From positions 7,272,188 to 7,336,187 of the forward strand of contig JAQFVV010000013.1 in assembly GCA_028023455.1 (NCBI GenBank): 64,000 nt of DNA, written 5' to 3'. The DNA is from Epiperipatus broadwayi. Its lineage: Eukaryota; Onychophora; Udeonychophora; Euonychophora; Peripatidae. Position 1 is the first letter of the stretch; each line of letters opens with the position of its first letter. The position numbers and the translations under genes are program-made. Below, in pieces: positions 12,378-25,362 of this stretch. Under the pieces are notes generated by a model. It saw only the letters and a program-made list of their open reading frames with translations, was not told where the DNA came from and ran no database searches.

Positions 12378-12695
12378 TCATTTCCATACATTATATATAG
12401 TTATACTAGGTTGACTTATGGGGCTACTTACTATTGTCATATGGGCACTTTCTTTGAATTTTCTTTCTAGTACTTTTTCTTCTCTATCCAATATTTTTGT
12501 ATTTTGCCAATTGAACATATGTTCATTAGTATATACATATTCTTCTCCTTTAAATACATTTGTTTTCTTTCTTTTAATCATCAGTTTCAGCTGTTTCAAT
12601 CACTTCTAAATGGGGCAACTGGTCACCAATACACATTTTGCCACATTTACATGGTATTTCATAAATGCAAATTTCATTTTTCAGCATTTCAAGTT
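12378..12695 (-). pseudogene. PLE GIY-YIG endonuclease remnant, left copy of B
   Basis: In minus-strand translation the segment at about 12600-12695 reads CIYEIPCKCGKMCIGD, a GIY-YIG core in which CIY stands for GIY and CIG for YIG. Two Cys lie in the spacing usual for PLE endonucleases. After a stop and a frame change, the C-terminal part continues at 12378-12599, with FNWQNTKILDREE and a KES near the conserved catalytic Glu region. GIY-YIG nucleases nick target DNA during PLE insertion. The frame is broken, so no product is expected. Confidence 0.75.
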
Positions 12696-13018
12696 TAGGT
12701 TTTATAGATGTAAAATTTCTCATATTGTAGTATAGTACTGGAAATCCGCTAAGATGTTACACTGATTGCAGATTTTCCTTAATTTGTCTGCTAATTTTGA
12801 TATGTATGTGTAAACTATAATACCAATAATTGTTTTTTATGTTGATGATATTTTTATTATCTATTTAAGGTTTTCTTAATAACTGCTGACAGATAACCAT
12901 TTTTCATAAGAGTTTGTTCTATATAGATCTTTTTTTAAGTCACTGGTTTCTGAACAAACTTTCCATAGTGATAGTAGAACTCTGAGATTTATGTTTTTAG
13001 TGAGATATGATGTATATG

Positions 13019-13262
13019 CTAAGTATTTTCCTGTAAGTGTTGGTTTTCTGAAAACTGTAGTTTTGATTTTTTATGAAGGAGTCTTGTCACAAGAATATCT
13101 AAAAATTCCAATTTTTGTTCTTGTTCTGACTCTATTGTGAATTTAATTGAAGAGGATATGTTGTTGATGTGTTTCCAGAAAGTTTGTAGTAATGCTTCAC
13201 CATGTGGTTATACAACAAATGTATCATTAATATAATGAAGCCAAACTTCAGGTGGATGTGGA
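13019..13262 (-). pseudogene. PLE reverse transcriptase C-terminal fragment, left copy of B
   Basis: Minus-strand translation shows WLHYINDTFVV, then a stop, then PHGEALLQTFWKHI, KFTIESEQEQKLEFLDILVTR. This is RT motif C followed by the region typical of PLE RTs (FT.E.E...LEFLD). Motif C reads YIND where YVDD or YIDD is expected, so the first catalytic Asp is lost. The copy is cut off just upstream, where it meets its inverted partner. Confidence 0.75.
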
Positions 13263-13299
13263 ATATTCTTTATAGCTGTGGTTTCAATTTCTTTTATAT

Positions 13300-13626
13300 C
13301 CACCTAAAGTTTGGCTTTGCTGTATTGATGATACATTTTTTGTATGGCCACTTAGTAAAGCACTATTACAAACTTTCTGGAAACACATCAACAACATATC
13401 CTTTTCAATTAAATTCTCAATAAAGTCAGAACAAAAACAAAAATTAGCATTCTTAGATGTTTTGCAACATGATTTCCCTATGGAAAAATCAAAACTACAG
13501 TTTACAGAAACCCAGACATGCAGGAAAATACTTAGCATGTATATCCAATCACACCAGAAACACAAAACATGGAGTTATACTATTACTATGGAACAGGGCA
13601 AAATAAGTTTGTTCAGAAACCAGTGA
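13300..13626 (+). pseudogene. PLE reverse transcriptase C-terminal fragment, right copy of B
   Basis: A 108-codon open frame begins at the inversion centre with PPKVWLCCIDDTFFVW, i.e. RT motif C with both Asp present. TFWKHINNISFSIKF and KLAFLDVL follow. It is closely related to the minus-strand fragment at 13019-13262. The fingers and palm motifs A and B are absent because the copy is 5'-truncated. It has no start codon context of its own and is a dead fragment. Confidence 0.75.
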
Positions 13627-13849
13627 TTTGTAAAAAGAAAAAAACTATATAGAACAAAGTAAACTCTTATGAAAAATGGTTACCCATCAGCTGTTATTAA
13701 GAAAACCTTAAATAGGCAACAAAAACAATTATCAATAGAAAAAACAAACTATTAGTAATGAAGTGTATCCATACATACCCAAAATATCAAACAAATTAAG
13801 AAAAATCTGCAATCAGTATAACAACAGAAGTTTTACAGAGCTATATCAC

Positions 13850-14102
13850 ATTATGATGAATTCTCATATCATATCATTTACAACTTTCTTAAACACTTTA
13901 TCAATATTATTTACTTATATCAAAACTAACAGTTTCAACTGTCCTGCAGTCATCATCAGAGCATTTTACAACCCTATTTCGAAACTATTAGTTTTGATAT
14001 AAAGAGTATTGATAAAGTGTTTAAGAAAGTTGTAAATGGTATATGTTAAAGAAGAAATCAATTCATAGGAAAAGGAAGAAGAAGAAAATTATGATGAATT
14101 CT
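13850..14102. mobile_element. miniature inverted PLE insert nested in pair B
   Basis: ATTATGATGAATTCT occurs exactly at 13850-13864 and 14088-14102, giving a 15-bp target duplication around a 223-bp insert. The left copy of pair B lacks the insert. Arms 13876-13938 and 13979-14038 are inverted copies of about 60 bp. On the minus strand the left arm holds CTGATGA, a short stem and GAAACTGTTAG, matching the 3' motif of PLE pair E. The right arm starts at the CGAAAC box. A purine-rich tail (14061-14087) precedes the right duplication. It is therefore two PLE 3' ends joined head to head, inserted by target-primed reverse transcription. Confidence 0.75.
13921..13967 (-). ncRNA. hammerhead-ribozyme-like motif in the nested insert
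   Basis: On the minus strand: AAAATGCT, CTGATGA (exact box), ACTG/CAGT stem, TGAAAC, T, GTT, AGTTTTG. The flanking words can form a 5-6 bp helix I with one mismatch. Helix III would be very short. This has the cleanest CTGATGA box in the window. Confidence 0.5.
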
Positions 14103-14140
14103 AACATCTACAAAATCCAAACTTGAAATGTTGAAAAGCA

Positions 14141-14413
14141 AAAGCTGCATCTATAGAATATCATGTGAATATGGAAGAATGTATATTGGTGAGATCAGTT
14201 GTCCCATTGAAAAATGATTGCAAGAACACAAACTGGTGATCAGAAGAAAGAAAACAGAATGTGTCTAAGGTAGCAGACCAAGTATGTTTCAATGAACTTG
14301 TGTTCAACTGGCAAAGTACAAAAATATTGGACAGAGAGAAAAAGATACAAGGAAGAAAATTCAAAGAAGCTGCTCTCATGACAATTGTGAATAAACTCCA
14401 TCAGTCAATCTAG
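14141..14413 (+). pseudogene. PLE GIY-YIG endonuclease remnant, right copy of B
   Basis: Plus-strand translation from 14141 reads SCIYRISCEYGRMYIGE, a GIY-YIG core with CIY for GIY and an intact YIG, and then meets a stop (TGA at about 14217). The C-terminal half resumes in another frame at about 14269 with FNELVFNWQSTKILDREKK and KEAALMTIV, ending at TAG 14411-14413. The second Cys of the usual Cys-x2-Cys pair is Tyr here. It is the counterpart of the minus-strand remnant at 12378-12695. Confidence 0.75.
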
Positions 14414-14533
14414 TGTGACTCCTAATCAGCTTTGCTCTTAGGAAAAGGTGGAGTGCTACCTTAAAATTCAATATTTAAGAATTTAAGGGTCAAGATTCGA
14501 TTCCTATGCAAGTACTGTCACTCAGGCCATCAA

Positions 14534-14581
14534 TACCTAAAAAAGAGAAGAAAGTATAATTTCTCTCAAAACGTTGTGCAT
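14534..14581 (+). ncRNA. 3' stem motif of PLE pair B, right copy
   Basis: CCTAAAAA is followed by a GAGA(A)GAAA/TTTCTCTC stem with one bulge and then AAAACGTTG. This is the same order (box, stem, AAAC, GTT) as the hammerhead-like motifs of the other PLE families here, but with a decayed first box. Confidence 0.35.
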
Positions 14582-14676
14582 ATATTAACTTTTGTGCTCT
14601 TATTAATAGTTTATTCTAATTGAAAGATTTAAATAAAGTTAAATTTTTCTAAAGACATTCAATACTTAATATTATA

Positions 14677-17600
14677 GGATGGAAATAGTCCAATATATAA
14701 ATAGAACTAAAATACCATTATCACAAACTTTCAGGAAAACATTGAGTACATCCACTTGGTTATAGCATCCTATGTCTAAAGTTATAAAAATGTCATTACA
14801 GAAATTAATAAATATAATATATGCATACTAAAAATAAACCATAGTTAAATAATTCTATGTTAATTTATACACAGAAATTCGCTTTAGATCAAATGTTTTT
14901 AAAATTGTTTTAATTATGTCAGTGCTTAAATCTCAGCTAATACGTTTTTGTATTCTTAAAAATTAGCATAGCCAATTGACAAATATTTAAAAAAATGATC
15001 CATCATATGAAGATGCTTAGCAGATGTTTAAAAAGCTATTTACCTATTTTAATATTTCACTTGTTGAATTGATTGATAAAAAAAAAAAAATATTTCAGAA
15101 AATCTTATTTTGAAGTGGAGTGAAAAATGAGAAAATGTTTTGTTTGCTCTAAAAAAAAAGACTTCCTTGACAAAATCAGTCAATAAATTCGCCCATAACA
15201 AATTTACCAACAATGGCAGCCCATTAAATAATTAACTAATCAGTTTCTCCAGGATAATTGTTTTATGGCTTATATGCCTCTTGAATGCAGATCCCATTGA
15301 TAATTTTCTGCATAACAACCAATGAAAAGTATTATAATTGCAATCAGATTTTAATTTTGAATTTCAAGATTCAAAAGATTTTAATAATTTTAAATTTTGA
15401 ATCTGTTTATATTTTTAAAATATTGTTAAACAAACAACAAACTATCAATGACTATTTATTCTTATATTTATAAAAATATCATATTTGAAATATCAGATAA
15501 AACATTTGTTTAACAAATAAGTCTATACCGACTTAATTATTTCTTTTAATAAACCGGTTCGAGGTTTAATTTAAAAACAACCTACAGATTTTATATGTTT
15601 ACGTAAGTATAAATTAGTAACAACATTTGGATTTTATGTAAATGGATGGACAGTAATTGTCATCATCGTTACTAGAATATACCAACAAGTTAGTATCCTT
15701 AATGACAAGAATAAAATATTTTATTTCTTTTGTGGTCATTTATTAAGCTTCGAAATGATTTGGATTCTCATGTATTTGTAAAGTATATAGTTGTAAGATG
15801 AGAATTGTTTTATTTGAGACAAAAAATGACCTTATCTCACTTTAATATCTTTGATCATATTATCATGTTGGTGTGATAGTAAATGATTAACCTATTAATT
15901 GTATTACTTATTATATTGAAATAGAGTAATTGCCACAATGTAGTAAACAGCAAATAAGGAAGCTGATTTATTAGCAAACTTTATATCTTACTGTATTTTA
16001 GAATATTTTTAAGTTGTGAAACATTCTTTCTTGCAGTATAATTGAGATATGAATCTTCCTAGCTGGATACTGAACCATGGATATTGAACCACGGACTTAT
16101 GGAGCAATTGTAAACATTTTACATTTTAATCCTGTTGTATTCTAGATAAGAAAGTCAACAAATAAGTTTTAGATAAGTAGTATGCACCTATGAATCAGCA
16201 CTGAAGTTTATTTATCATTTAAATGTGTTTTTCTTTTGTGAACTGAATAATTCATATGTAAACCAGGTACTTGTTTGTATTTATAAAATGTCATCTTTAT
16301 TATCTGTTCTCATCATTTCATTTCTAATGCACAATGGCTATTTTATATGTTAGGAAAATATCAGCTTAAAAGTATCTTTTTCAAAACAAGAAGTCAAAGA
16401 TGCAATCAAAACCATACAATATAATTCAATGGTTAAATTGGAACCTTTAAATCATTATATTAGCATGAATTTTGAAATGAAATTTCCTACAATAAATAAT
16501 CAATCAATAAGATTGAAAAAATAACTATTATTTCAATCTTATTTTTATTCATTATTTATCTATTTGTAGCAACATTATTGAAAAATAAATTGTATTAGAT
16601 ATTGAGTCATTATAAAAGTTACCTAAATACAGATATTATTTTGAAGTTTATTTTGATATTTAATTCTAACTTCTATAGATTTGAATGATAATAGGATTTG
16701 GTTCACATATAAATCAAGATTTCTTTAATTATTTTTAGATAATAATAAACCAATTATAACTTAAATGTTCAAGAAAATAAGATCAAAAAATTGATAATAA
16801 ATAAAGAAAAAATAATTGTATATATTATTTTTTAGAATATATTTCTTATTTTAATATTATAAAAATTGTTTTTAATATTTAAACCTGCTTAATTAATTTT
16901 TTAAAAATAGATTAATATAGAAATGTTAGGCAAGTATTTAAATTTGGCTGAATAAGAGTCTTTACTCTAGTTTCTTTTACTAGCACAAAGATATCTATCT
17001 ACAATTATTACTTAGACACTGCATATAAAAACTTGGAATAAGAGCAAAGAGTATTTGGTATATGAAAATATCCATCTATGAAAAATAACAATTTGATATT
17101 CTAATTTTATTTATCATATATTTAAGTATACACCTGGGTTTCATTTTATATGGTAGATAGTTTCCACAAAAAACCCGCATTAAAAAAATCCCACAAAAAT
17201 AGACTTAACTTACCTTGAAAAATGGGGGATATGTTCTGTAATTTTCAGAAATCACATAAAAGCAAAGCAACAAGGAAAAATTACTTTAAAATTCACATTA
17301 AAAAAATAAGGAAATAAAGTATGACTAGTAAAAAATTTCAAATATTTGAAAAAAATTAATACAAGACAAACTTTTTTTACTTTTTTTATTAACTACTGTA
17401 TTTAATTTTACATTTTTTCATACATATTTTAATCATTACCACTATTTGACAATATGCGTTCATTTGTGAACTGGTAAGAAATCAAATTCATCACAAGAGC
17501 AAGTACAACTAGCGCCACTTTTAGTCTTGTGCTGTGTTAATGGTTTTCTGTCAACAATTTAATTGCTGATTAAACTTTGAGACGATGACTTTACTAATTG

Positions 17601-20600
17601 TTTATAAAGCTCACAATATCCAGACATATAACTATTTAGCTCTTGTTGGAATTTAAAAGGTATTTACTTATCAGAAAATAATAAATTTGTCTTTTTTTGT
17701 TTAGTACTGAAATAAATTTTAAATGTTCAAATTTTGTTTCTATATTTAAAAAATGAGATCGCAATCAACACAAAAAGATTATACATTTATCATTAGAAAG
17801 ATTATTTTCAATTTACAAAATCAATACAATCTTCCTTATTTATTTTAAAAATCTAATTTATTTCTGTTATATCTAGCATAATACATTTTAAAAGTTTAAA
17901 ATTTTTGAATATTTATTGCAATATTTTTATACATAAATATAAATCTATTATTATTATTTACACATTAATATAAGTAGATTATTAATATAGAAGCTAAGAT
18001 TCTAAATAGAGCTTCAGGCCATATTCATGTCAGCTGCTAATATAACATTATATTTTTGAAGAAAAAATATTTCAAGTCAAAATAAGTTATAAATAATTTA
18101 AAATTCTTGATATCTAATAAATATAGTGAAATATGAAAGATATTAAGAAGAAACATGAATCACATAACTTCAAAATCACATTAAAATAACCTGCATAAAA
18201 TGAGACTCAGGTGTATTTATTATAGATTATTACCATAGTAGGTTTTATATATAGCATGAATGGAATCACTAGGGAATGGTTAATGAGTTGACTTATTATA
18301 TTTCAAATGTAATGTGAAAATTGCATTGTTCTACTGAAACATCTAACTATAAATTGATCACCTTTGTAAAATATAAATCTTTTTGTCAGGTATAAATCAA
18401 GTATTAAGGACTGGGGAACTACCTGTATATAATAAAATAAATCTAATATTCCATCAATATATCCAAGTTTTACTAGCTATAGTATACTAAACACTTCATT
18501 TAATTCCTGTTACACAGTCTATTTAGACATTGTCAATGAGTTGTTTTGACAAGCTATATATATTGTAACAGTCCACATTCCCTTAAGGAATGAGGATGAA
18601 TGCATCTAACTATAGTTGGACTTAGGGTCTTCATATAGGTTGCCATGAATGATGTGATAAAAATTAAATCCATGAATACATATATTTCAAATGAGATAAT
18701 TTAATATCTAAATATTAAATATAGATACAACTTAGACTAGTTCATTCAATCTTCATTTCTCTTGATTATTCCATTATGGTCAGTACTTGAAGTCAGGGTG
18801 AATTTTGCATTTAGCTCTCTTCAGTGGTCCATCAATATACTATAGTAATAATAATACTTAATATAATCTCAATAGATTCTCTAAATTACTTTCTACTAAA
18901 TTATTATGATGTTTTGCTTCACTGTCTGGTGATTCAAAATGTTGAATCAGAGGTTTAAACTCAGCTATGTTAAATCACTAGAGAGTGAAAGGATGCACAT
19001 ACAAGTTTTAAAACCCTCCTTTGTCTTTGTACTTTCATAAGTTAAACATTTTTATTATAAAAGAATATTTAATAATTTTAAGTCGGAAATATTTAAATTT
19101 CCATTCCCTTTAAGTAATAAAGTATGTGTGTTCAAGATTTGCAAAAATACATTATTTATAAAAATATATTTTTTGTTATTAAATATTATGTATATTTATT
19201 TTACAGTTCGCATATTTTATTTTATGATGCAATACCAAAGAAAGTCTAGAGAGTAATTAAAATAACTCTGAAACATATAAATAAAAGAATATTCTAGATT
19301 TAATTTAAAAAGGGTAATTAATAAATTAAAATCCCTTAGCAAACAAAATGTTAATGAAAATTATATCTTTTGAATCTATTTCCATTCTTGAAATAGATTA
19401 AAACAATACTCTCTAGAACTTGATGCATCATCATTGAAAATAAACAATAGGTGCATTCAGGCCATGTAATGGACATCTGGACCTTACCAAGCGGAAACAG
19501 AGAATATTCAAGAAGGTATTAGTAGAGCCAAAATTTTAGGCTAAGTCTCTTGAGTTCGCCATTTTAACAGTGTTTCAGAATGGACCCTTGTCAATTTAAT
19601 TTTTGAAATATGAATCCGGAGTGGAGGTACTAAATTGCTTCCCCTTTCTTCTCCAAAATTGTTTCCACACTGCTATGCTAACCTACCATCTCCACATATG
19701 GACTGCCTAATTTAAATGCTGTAATAACTATCTCAAGATGCCAGCCATTATTTTTCAAAACTTTGCCTTGCTAACTGCATTTTCCTCAGTTTATGTTACA
19801 CTTATCAATCCATACATACATCAAGACATCAGGAAACAGAAGGTAAATCCTAATCATGATGCTAGTATGAACTCTTTCAAAACTTTCAATTTAAAACCTA
19901 AATCAATTATAATGTAATTCTCCTTCTATTTAAACATGACATTGTAATGCTAATTGTAACCATTCTATAATGTAATGACTTTCTCTTTCTGTTATAAAAA
20001 TCTAATGCACGAATCTACTATAACTTTATATTTTTTAATGCATTTCTTTAATGGGTTTCACAATTTCTATTTTTAATATTTTAAATGCAGCAAACTTTTT
20101 TTATTTTTAATATTATAAATGTTGTATGATTTAATTTAATATGCTAATAGTTCAATTGAGTGAACCAATCCTAGATTTTCTTATATTAGATATCATAGAT
20201 ATTATATGATGTTAAATCATAAATGTAAGCTTTCTTACCTGACTAAAAGTTCGCTCGATTGAATAATATTTTTAAGTTATTCTATTTGTTTAGTGGCAGA
20301 TTATTTGCTGCTACATTTAATATGTCATTTTATTACCATATTTACACTATTGATTTTATTTTCAAATTATATTTTAAAGTAAACTTAATGACCTACCTTT
20401 GCTGTTTTTTTTATTATATGGTCAATCATTTGCCCATCACACCATCTAGTATGGTAATTATTTATGGAATTAATTACTAGTTAGTGTATTAATATTTGTT
20501 TAATGAAGGGAACAATAATCCCTCTTTTATTTGTGACATCCTAACTAATATTAAAGGTCATTTGCATACCTTTCAAGAGGGATCAAATTATTTCATATCA

Positions 20601-20689
20601 TTATGCTAGATTCTATTAAATTACAAGGGCCTTAATCCACATATCAGCATTATTAAGAACCTGATTTATTTTTATTATTAGCATTGCTT
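14677..20689. other. long AT-rich gene-free stretch
   Basis: About 6 kb with no supported exon. At about 14712-14745 a short piece (CACAAACTTTC, then GGAAAACA) resembles the RT segment of PLE pair B and may be a stray fragment. Positions 19440-19850 are somewhat less AT-rich but show no open frame of note. It may be intronic to the gene whose last exon lies at 59833, which cannot be shown. Confidence 0.4.
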
Positions 20690-21960
20690 GGCTTACATAA
20701 TGTTATGAAATTACCTCACTTTGCTTTGTCAAACTAAACCCTGGAGAAATGGGATTCTTTTACTTAATGGCATATCCGTGAATGGGGCTTGGAACACTGG
20801 CTCCAGGATATTGTCAGGTTATCATTTAAGCTCTGCATGGGTTAACACTGGAAAACAGACCATGATAATTCCTACGAGACCACCCTTTTCAAATGCTGAC
20901 CTGTCACGTGTACAGGCACATTTCATATTCTTATATTATTGATGAAGCATTTATCCTAAAATGAACTCAATCTATTCTAGCATTATGATTTAGTCAGCAC
21001 CATGACTCATGTTTAATATTTTTATATTTGCCCATTTTAAATCTGTAAGATGTAATGCCATGATTTCTAAATCCAACTCATATTTTCGTTTATATTATAA
21101 GTTAAGTAATGACATTCTAAAGCTTATTTAAACTACCGCCCTCTCATTGAGACAATGCTGAGTGCGCTAACAAATAATGCTAAGTAAATCTTTTTCAGTC
21201 AGAAAAGAATAGAATAAAATACAAATAACTTTTCTGTTTAAATATTTTAAAGTATAATGACTGTTTAAGTAAATAACGTAAATTAATAAATATTTTCGTG
21301 TATGGTCCAAATGAACCATAATAACGTGATATAACTTACATCCCATTTATCTGTTTTAAAGGTCATTTATTTTTCATAAAAATAATCATAGCGTCCAAGT
21401 CATAATATGTAAATAAATTGGTCTCTACTGTTAGCATATTAAGTCGCATCTTTTGACTACCTGTACATTTTTTTATCATCGCATTCAATTGCCAATTTGC
21501 ATATTATTTAATCATTAACTTGTGCTATTATTATGTAATTCCTTCAATATGCAAATCCGCATTAATGATCAAGTGAAACCCATAATTCTATTAGTGTTAT
21601 ATATATAAATAGATTCGCAACTGTTTGTTAAAGTAAATATTTGTTTATTCATTTTTTTCTAATTAATATTAATAAATTATTAACTATATAATTATTACTT
21701 AAGTCTGCTTTGCCTCATGATTTATGCATACACATCATTAATTAGATTGCATTATATATAGTTGATTTCCATTGACCTTAGGCCAATTTCTAGATTTATT
21801 AATGAATTTTATGAAAAGTCTAATTATTACAATCTTAAGCCGTTTCATTCTGTTGGGGGCTGGGGTTCGTAGCCTAGGAGTATTACAATTCCCTGTAGAT
21901 CTCTTGTTTCTCTGCTGTTGTTCCAGGACAGATATGAATAAAATTTCATTTGTTATCATC
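20690..21960. promoter_or_regulatory. possible non-coding regulatory island
   Basis: Composition here is more balanced and less repetitive than in the surroundings. An E-box CACGTG lies at 20905-20910. Two POU octamers in opposite orientation, ATTTGCAT (21495-21502) and ATGCAAAT (21549-21556), flank several TAAT/ATTA homeodomain cores. Such clusters are typical of developmental enhancers, but the words also arise by chance in AT-rich DNA. The frames at 20721-20942 and 21772-22029 lack splice and domain support. Confidence 0.25.
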
Positions 21961-24323
21961 AGAAATGTTGTTTGTAATGTTATAGATCTGGAAAATAGGC
22001 AAGAGGGCAGAGTTTGTGATTGTTCCTGACTTATGTATCTTGCACATGATTGGATTCGAGGTACTTTTGCCTAGATGCTAGCTCATGTTAGACAAACATA
22101 CAATTCTGACCGGTACAATATATATATAATTTTATTATGAAAACAAAATAAACAATTTAACAATATTTATTAACTGACAACAATTCAAACTTATCTTTAT
22201 ATATCAAAATTTTCAATTATGAGTGCTTTACATACATTTCTATTATATTAGTATATAAAATTTGAAATGATATCTTTCCATATCCCGATAAAAGATATGT
22301 ATCATAACACAGGCAATATTTAATAAGTTATAAAACAATAAATAAAATTTTTTAATTTCAAAAAATTATAATAATACTAACTAAATTTAAATTAAATGAT
22401 ATAAGTATAAATGAAGGCTTTTATAATATTGAATCCTTTTGAGAGAATTCCATTTTTATGAGACACCTTCCCCCCCATCTATGTATGGTCCCAATCATTA
22501 AAAGAAAAGACCTTTCATCCAAGAATATTAGTCATTTATACTGAAAAAATAAATAAACAAATATTATTAAATTAATTGAATTAGTAATAAACAAAAATTC
22601 TGTCTTGTCATAAGTGAATGATTTTAATATAAAGAACAATAAAATCTTACCTTCCTATTAAGTTTACTTATTACCCTGGTCAAGTGACTTTATAAGGATG
22701 ACCTAAATTTTATTAAATAACAAAAAAATTTAACCCAATGACCTTTCCATTTTCTTTTAATCTAATGATTTTCTAAAATGGATTATTCCAATGTAAATGG
22801 ATTTAAAAAGTAAAGGAGTTAAAATTAAATATTAATGGATGTTGATATGCAAAGATGATATGATGTATTAAAAGTTTATGGTATTGTCCTATTTGTTTCC
22901 ATAATTTGAGTAATAATATTCATTAAGAATAAAGTTATTTTATTTTCCAGTCATCAATCATTGATGAGGCAATCAGTATATTCCATTATTCAGAAACATT
23001 CCTCTAACATGATGTTGGCATCCCTTTTTATAAATCATCTCACTATAAATTGAAGTTGGATATTGAATTATATAGATGAAATATTTATATATTAGGCATT
23101 TCAATAAAAATGAGTAATTACACTATTTTAGGTTAGATCAATAGTATTTGATCCTATGCCAAATTGTCTTTACTCATGATGCATTTTATATAACTTGAAA
23201 TCTTAAAGTAATATTGTTTAGATATATAAATATTTTAATGATATTTAGCCTCCTTAAAATCAAGTTTAGAATGATCTCATTAAGAATTTTTCTAAATATT
23301 ATATTAAAAATAATTTAATTTTTGAAATTATTATTAATGATCTTAAAGAGTAATTTATTTATTCTTTTCTCAAGTGATATTAGTTTTCTGTTAAAAATTT
23401 TGTAAACAAGGAAAATTGATTCAAACTATTGATCTATCTCTTTAATGTGTTCAGTATTCAAACATATCAAAATAACTAAGTATCATGATTAGTTCATTTG
23501 TAAAATATAGAATTAATTTGGGAATTATTTGATTTAGCTTTTATAGTAGAATTGATTTTCGGTAATTAGCATGTGTTAAATTGGTATTTCATTTCACAAT
23601 TTTGTATCTGATTATTGTTGAATGCATCATAATTTATAATTGTATAATTGAGTTCTAATTTTATTTCTTTCACAATTAGTTGCTAAGATAATATTTCATT
23701 TAAGGTTAACTCTATGTTTTGTGTCTTGATTAGTGATATTAGTCAACTTAAATAATTATATATATATATATAAATGATTGAAAAATAATCATTTTAATAT
23801 TTGATTTCATTAAAACAATTATTTATTTGACTTTACTTTCATTATTAAAAATTTATGGTCTAACATTTAAGTTATATACATATGTATATGGGTATTTTAA
23901 TGTAAACAGATAATGTATTTACTATTTATAGACTTACAATTATAATTTTAATTTTATGATTTGATATTGCACATTAACAAGTTCCAATCAGTAACTACCC
24001 AAACATTCACAGTAAAACATAGTAATCAATATTTCTCAGTGCTGTCAAGGCAACCTTCACAGCTTTTAATAGCAAGAATGGAAATCCATTCTTACTAGTG
24101 GTCCATTGAATATATATGGACACTTAAAGCTTGCAACTTGACTACAGAGTATGAAATATTGACACAATGAAGTTTAAATAAACCTCTTTAAACATGAATG
24201 TCACTGTGCAGACTAATAAATAGTCAATTAACATTACAAACTGCAATATTTTTAAATTGCCCATGTATGTGTATATATATATATATGTGTGTGCGTGTTA
24301 AAACAAAGATTTGCATGGGTTAA
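21961..24323. other. AT-rich stretch, no gene seen
   Basis: Simple AT-rich sequence with a TA/TG microsatellite near 24270-24297 just before PLE pair C. Nothing else recognised. Confidence 0.45.
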
Positions 24324-24380
24324 ATATATAAAATACATATTTTGCAGGGTTCATCCAAATTAAAAAACTTTTAATATTAA

Positions 24381-24427
24381 TATACTGATGTTTCAACATG
24401 GTCACACAAGTCATCCACAGAGTTATA
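24381..24427 (-). ncRNA. hammerhead-like motif, left copy of C
   Basis: On the minus strand: TATAACT, CTGTGGATGA, ACTTG/CATGT-like stem, TGAAAC, ATC, AGTATA. The outer words pair over six bases with one bulged A (helix I). The first box contains three extra bases compared with CTGATGA. Confidence 0.4.
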
Positions 24428-24469
24428 AAAGGTAGAAAGACCGTTGTAGAGGCACTTCAATCACTGATT

Positions 24470-25362
24470 TTAATAAAACGTTAAAATTCCACCAATAGCA
24501 AAAATGTTAAATTTAGGAATGTTTTTAAAAAAATCTTTCCAAATAGGAGGAAGTTTGCATGTATCATCTCGGTTATTGATACAATCTGGCCTTTTAAGTA
24601 TCTCAATGGCTTCTCTAATTTTGCACTGGTAGAGATTATCACATCTGGATATGATCCTGGTACTAGAAAAATCAATTTTATGACCTGACTCTATAGTATG
24701 GAGTGAGAGTGCTGATGATGATGAGTGTTGTTTAACTGCATTAGCATGCTCATCTCTCCTAACACTGATGCGACGATTACTCATACCTATGTAAGAAGCT
24801 TTACAATTTTTACATGAGATTTGATAGACACCATGAGATTCAAGAAGGATTGAATTCTTAGGCTTGGTTATTATATTGCTGATCTTTTGATGAGCAGAAA
24901 ATGCTGTATCTATATTATAGTGTTTTAATATATGTCCGATACTGTCTGTAGTTCCTTTTACATATGGAACACAAATGCTAATAGCTGATTTATCATCTGT
25001 TTGTTTTCTATTTTGTCTATTTTGGGCTTGAAATAAGGCTTTTTTTATAAATTTGTAATTATAGCTATTTGCTAATAAAACACTATTAATATGATTTATT
25101 TCTTCTTTCAGATGTGTCTCATCTGAAAGGTTAATTACTCTATTTAAAAGAGTTTTGGCTACAGAAACTATCTGAGTTGGGTGATGATGAGAATGGAAAT
25201 GCAAATATCTGCCTGTGTGTTTATCCTTTCTGTAAATAGAAAAGATAAACTATTTGGTGTTCTGGTGACTAGAACATCAAGAAAAGGGAGTTTTCCATCA
25301 GACTCTGTCTCCATTGTAAATTTAATATGAGGATGCATATTATTTAAATGTAAGAAAAAATT
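24470..25362 (-). pseudogene. PLE RT tail plus GIY-YIG endonuclease, left copy of C
   Basis: A 244-codon open frame (24470-25204) covers the C-terminal half of a PLE polyprotein, and the RT tail (FTMETESDGKLPFLDVLVTR region) lies upstream, up to 25362. Landmarks along the frame are SHHHPTQIVSVAKTLLNR, VPYVKGTTDSIGHILKHY (linker region before the nuclease) and GVYQISCKNCKASYIG. The last is a GIY-YIG core with the Cys-x2-Cys insertion typical of PLEs. ISVRRDEH (catalytic Arg region) and IREAIEI (catalytic Glu region) follow. The nuclease domain looks intact. The copy as a whole is 5'-truncated and lacks the RT palm, so it cannot retrotranspose alone. Confidence 0.9.

Larger units (their letters stand above)
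12074..14676. mobile_element. inverted (head-to-head) PLE pair B
   Basis: Two copies of one PLE family lie in <- -> orientation. The left copy (12074-13262) is minus-strand and the right copy (13300-14676) is plus-strand, and they meet around 13263-13299 within RT motif C. Similarity continues to the outer ends, where AAGACATTCA/TGAATGTCTT-type sequence occurs on both sides, and weakly some 40 bp beyond. The right arm is about 190 bp longer because a small insert sits at 13865-14087. Both copies are 5'-truncated and carry stops and frameshifts, so the locus is dead. Confidence 0.85.
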
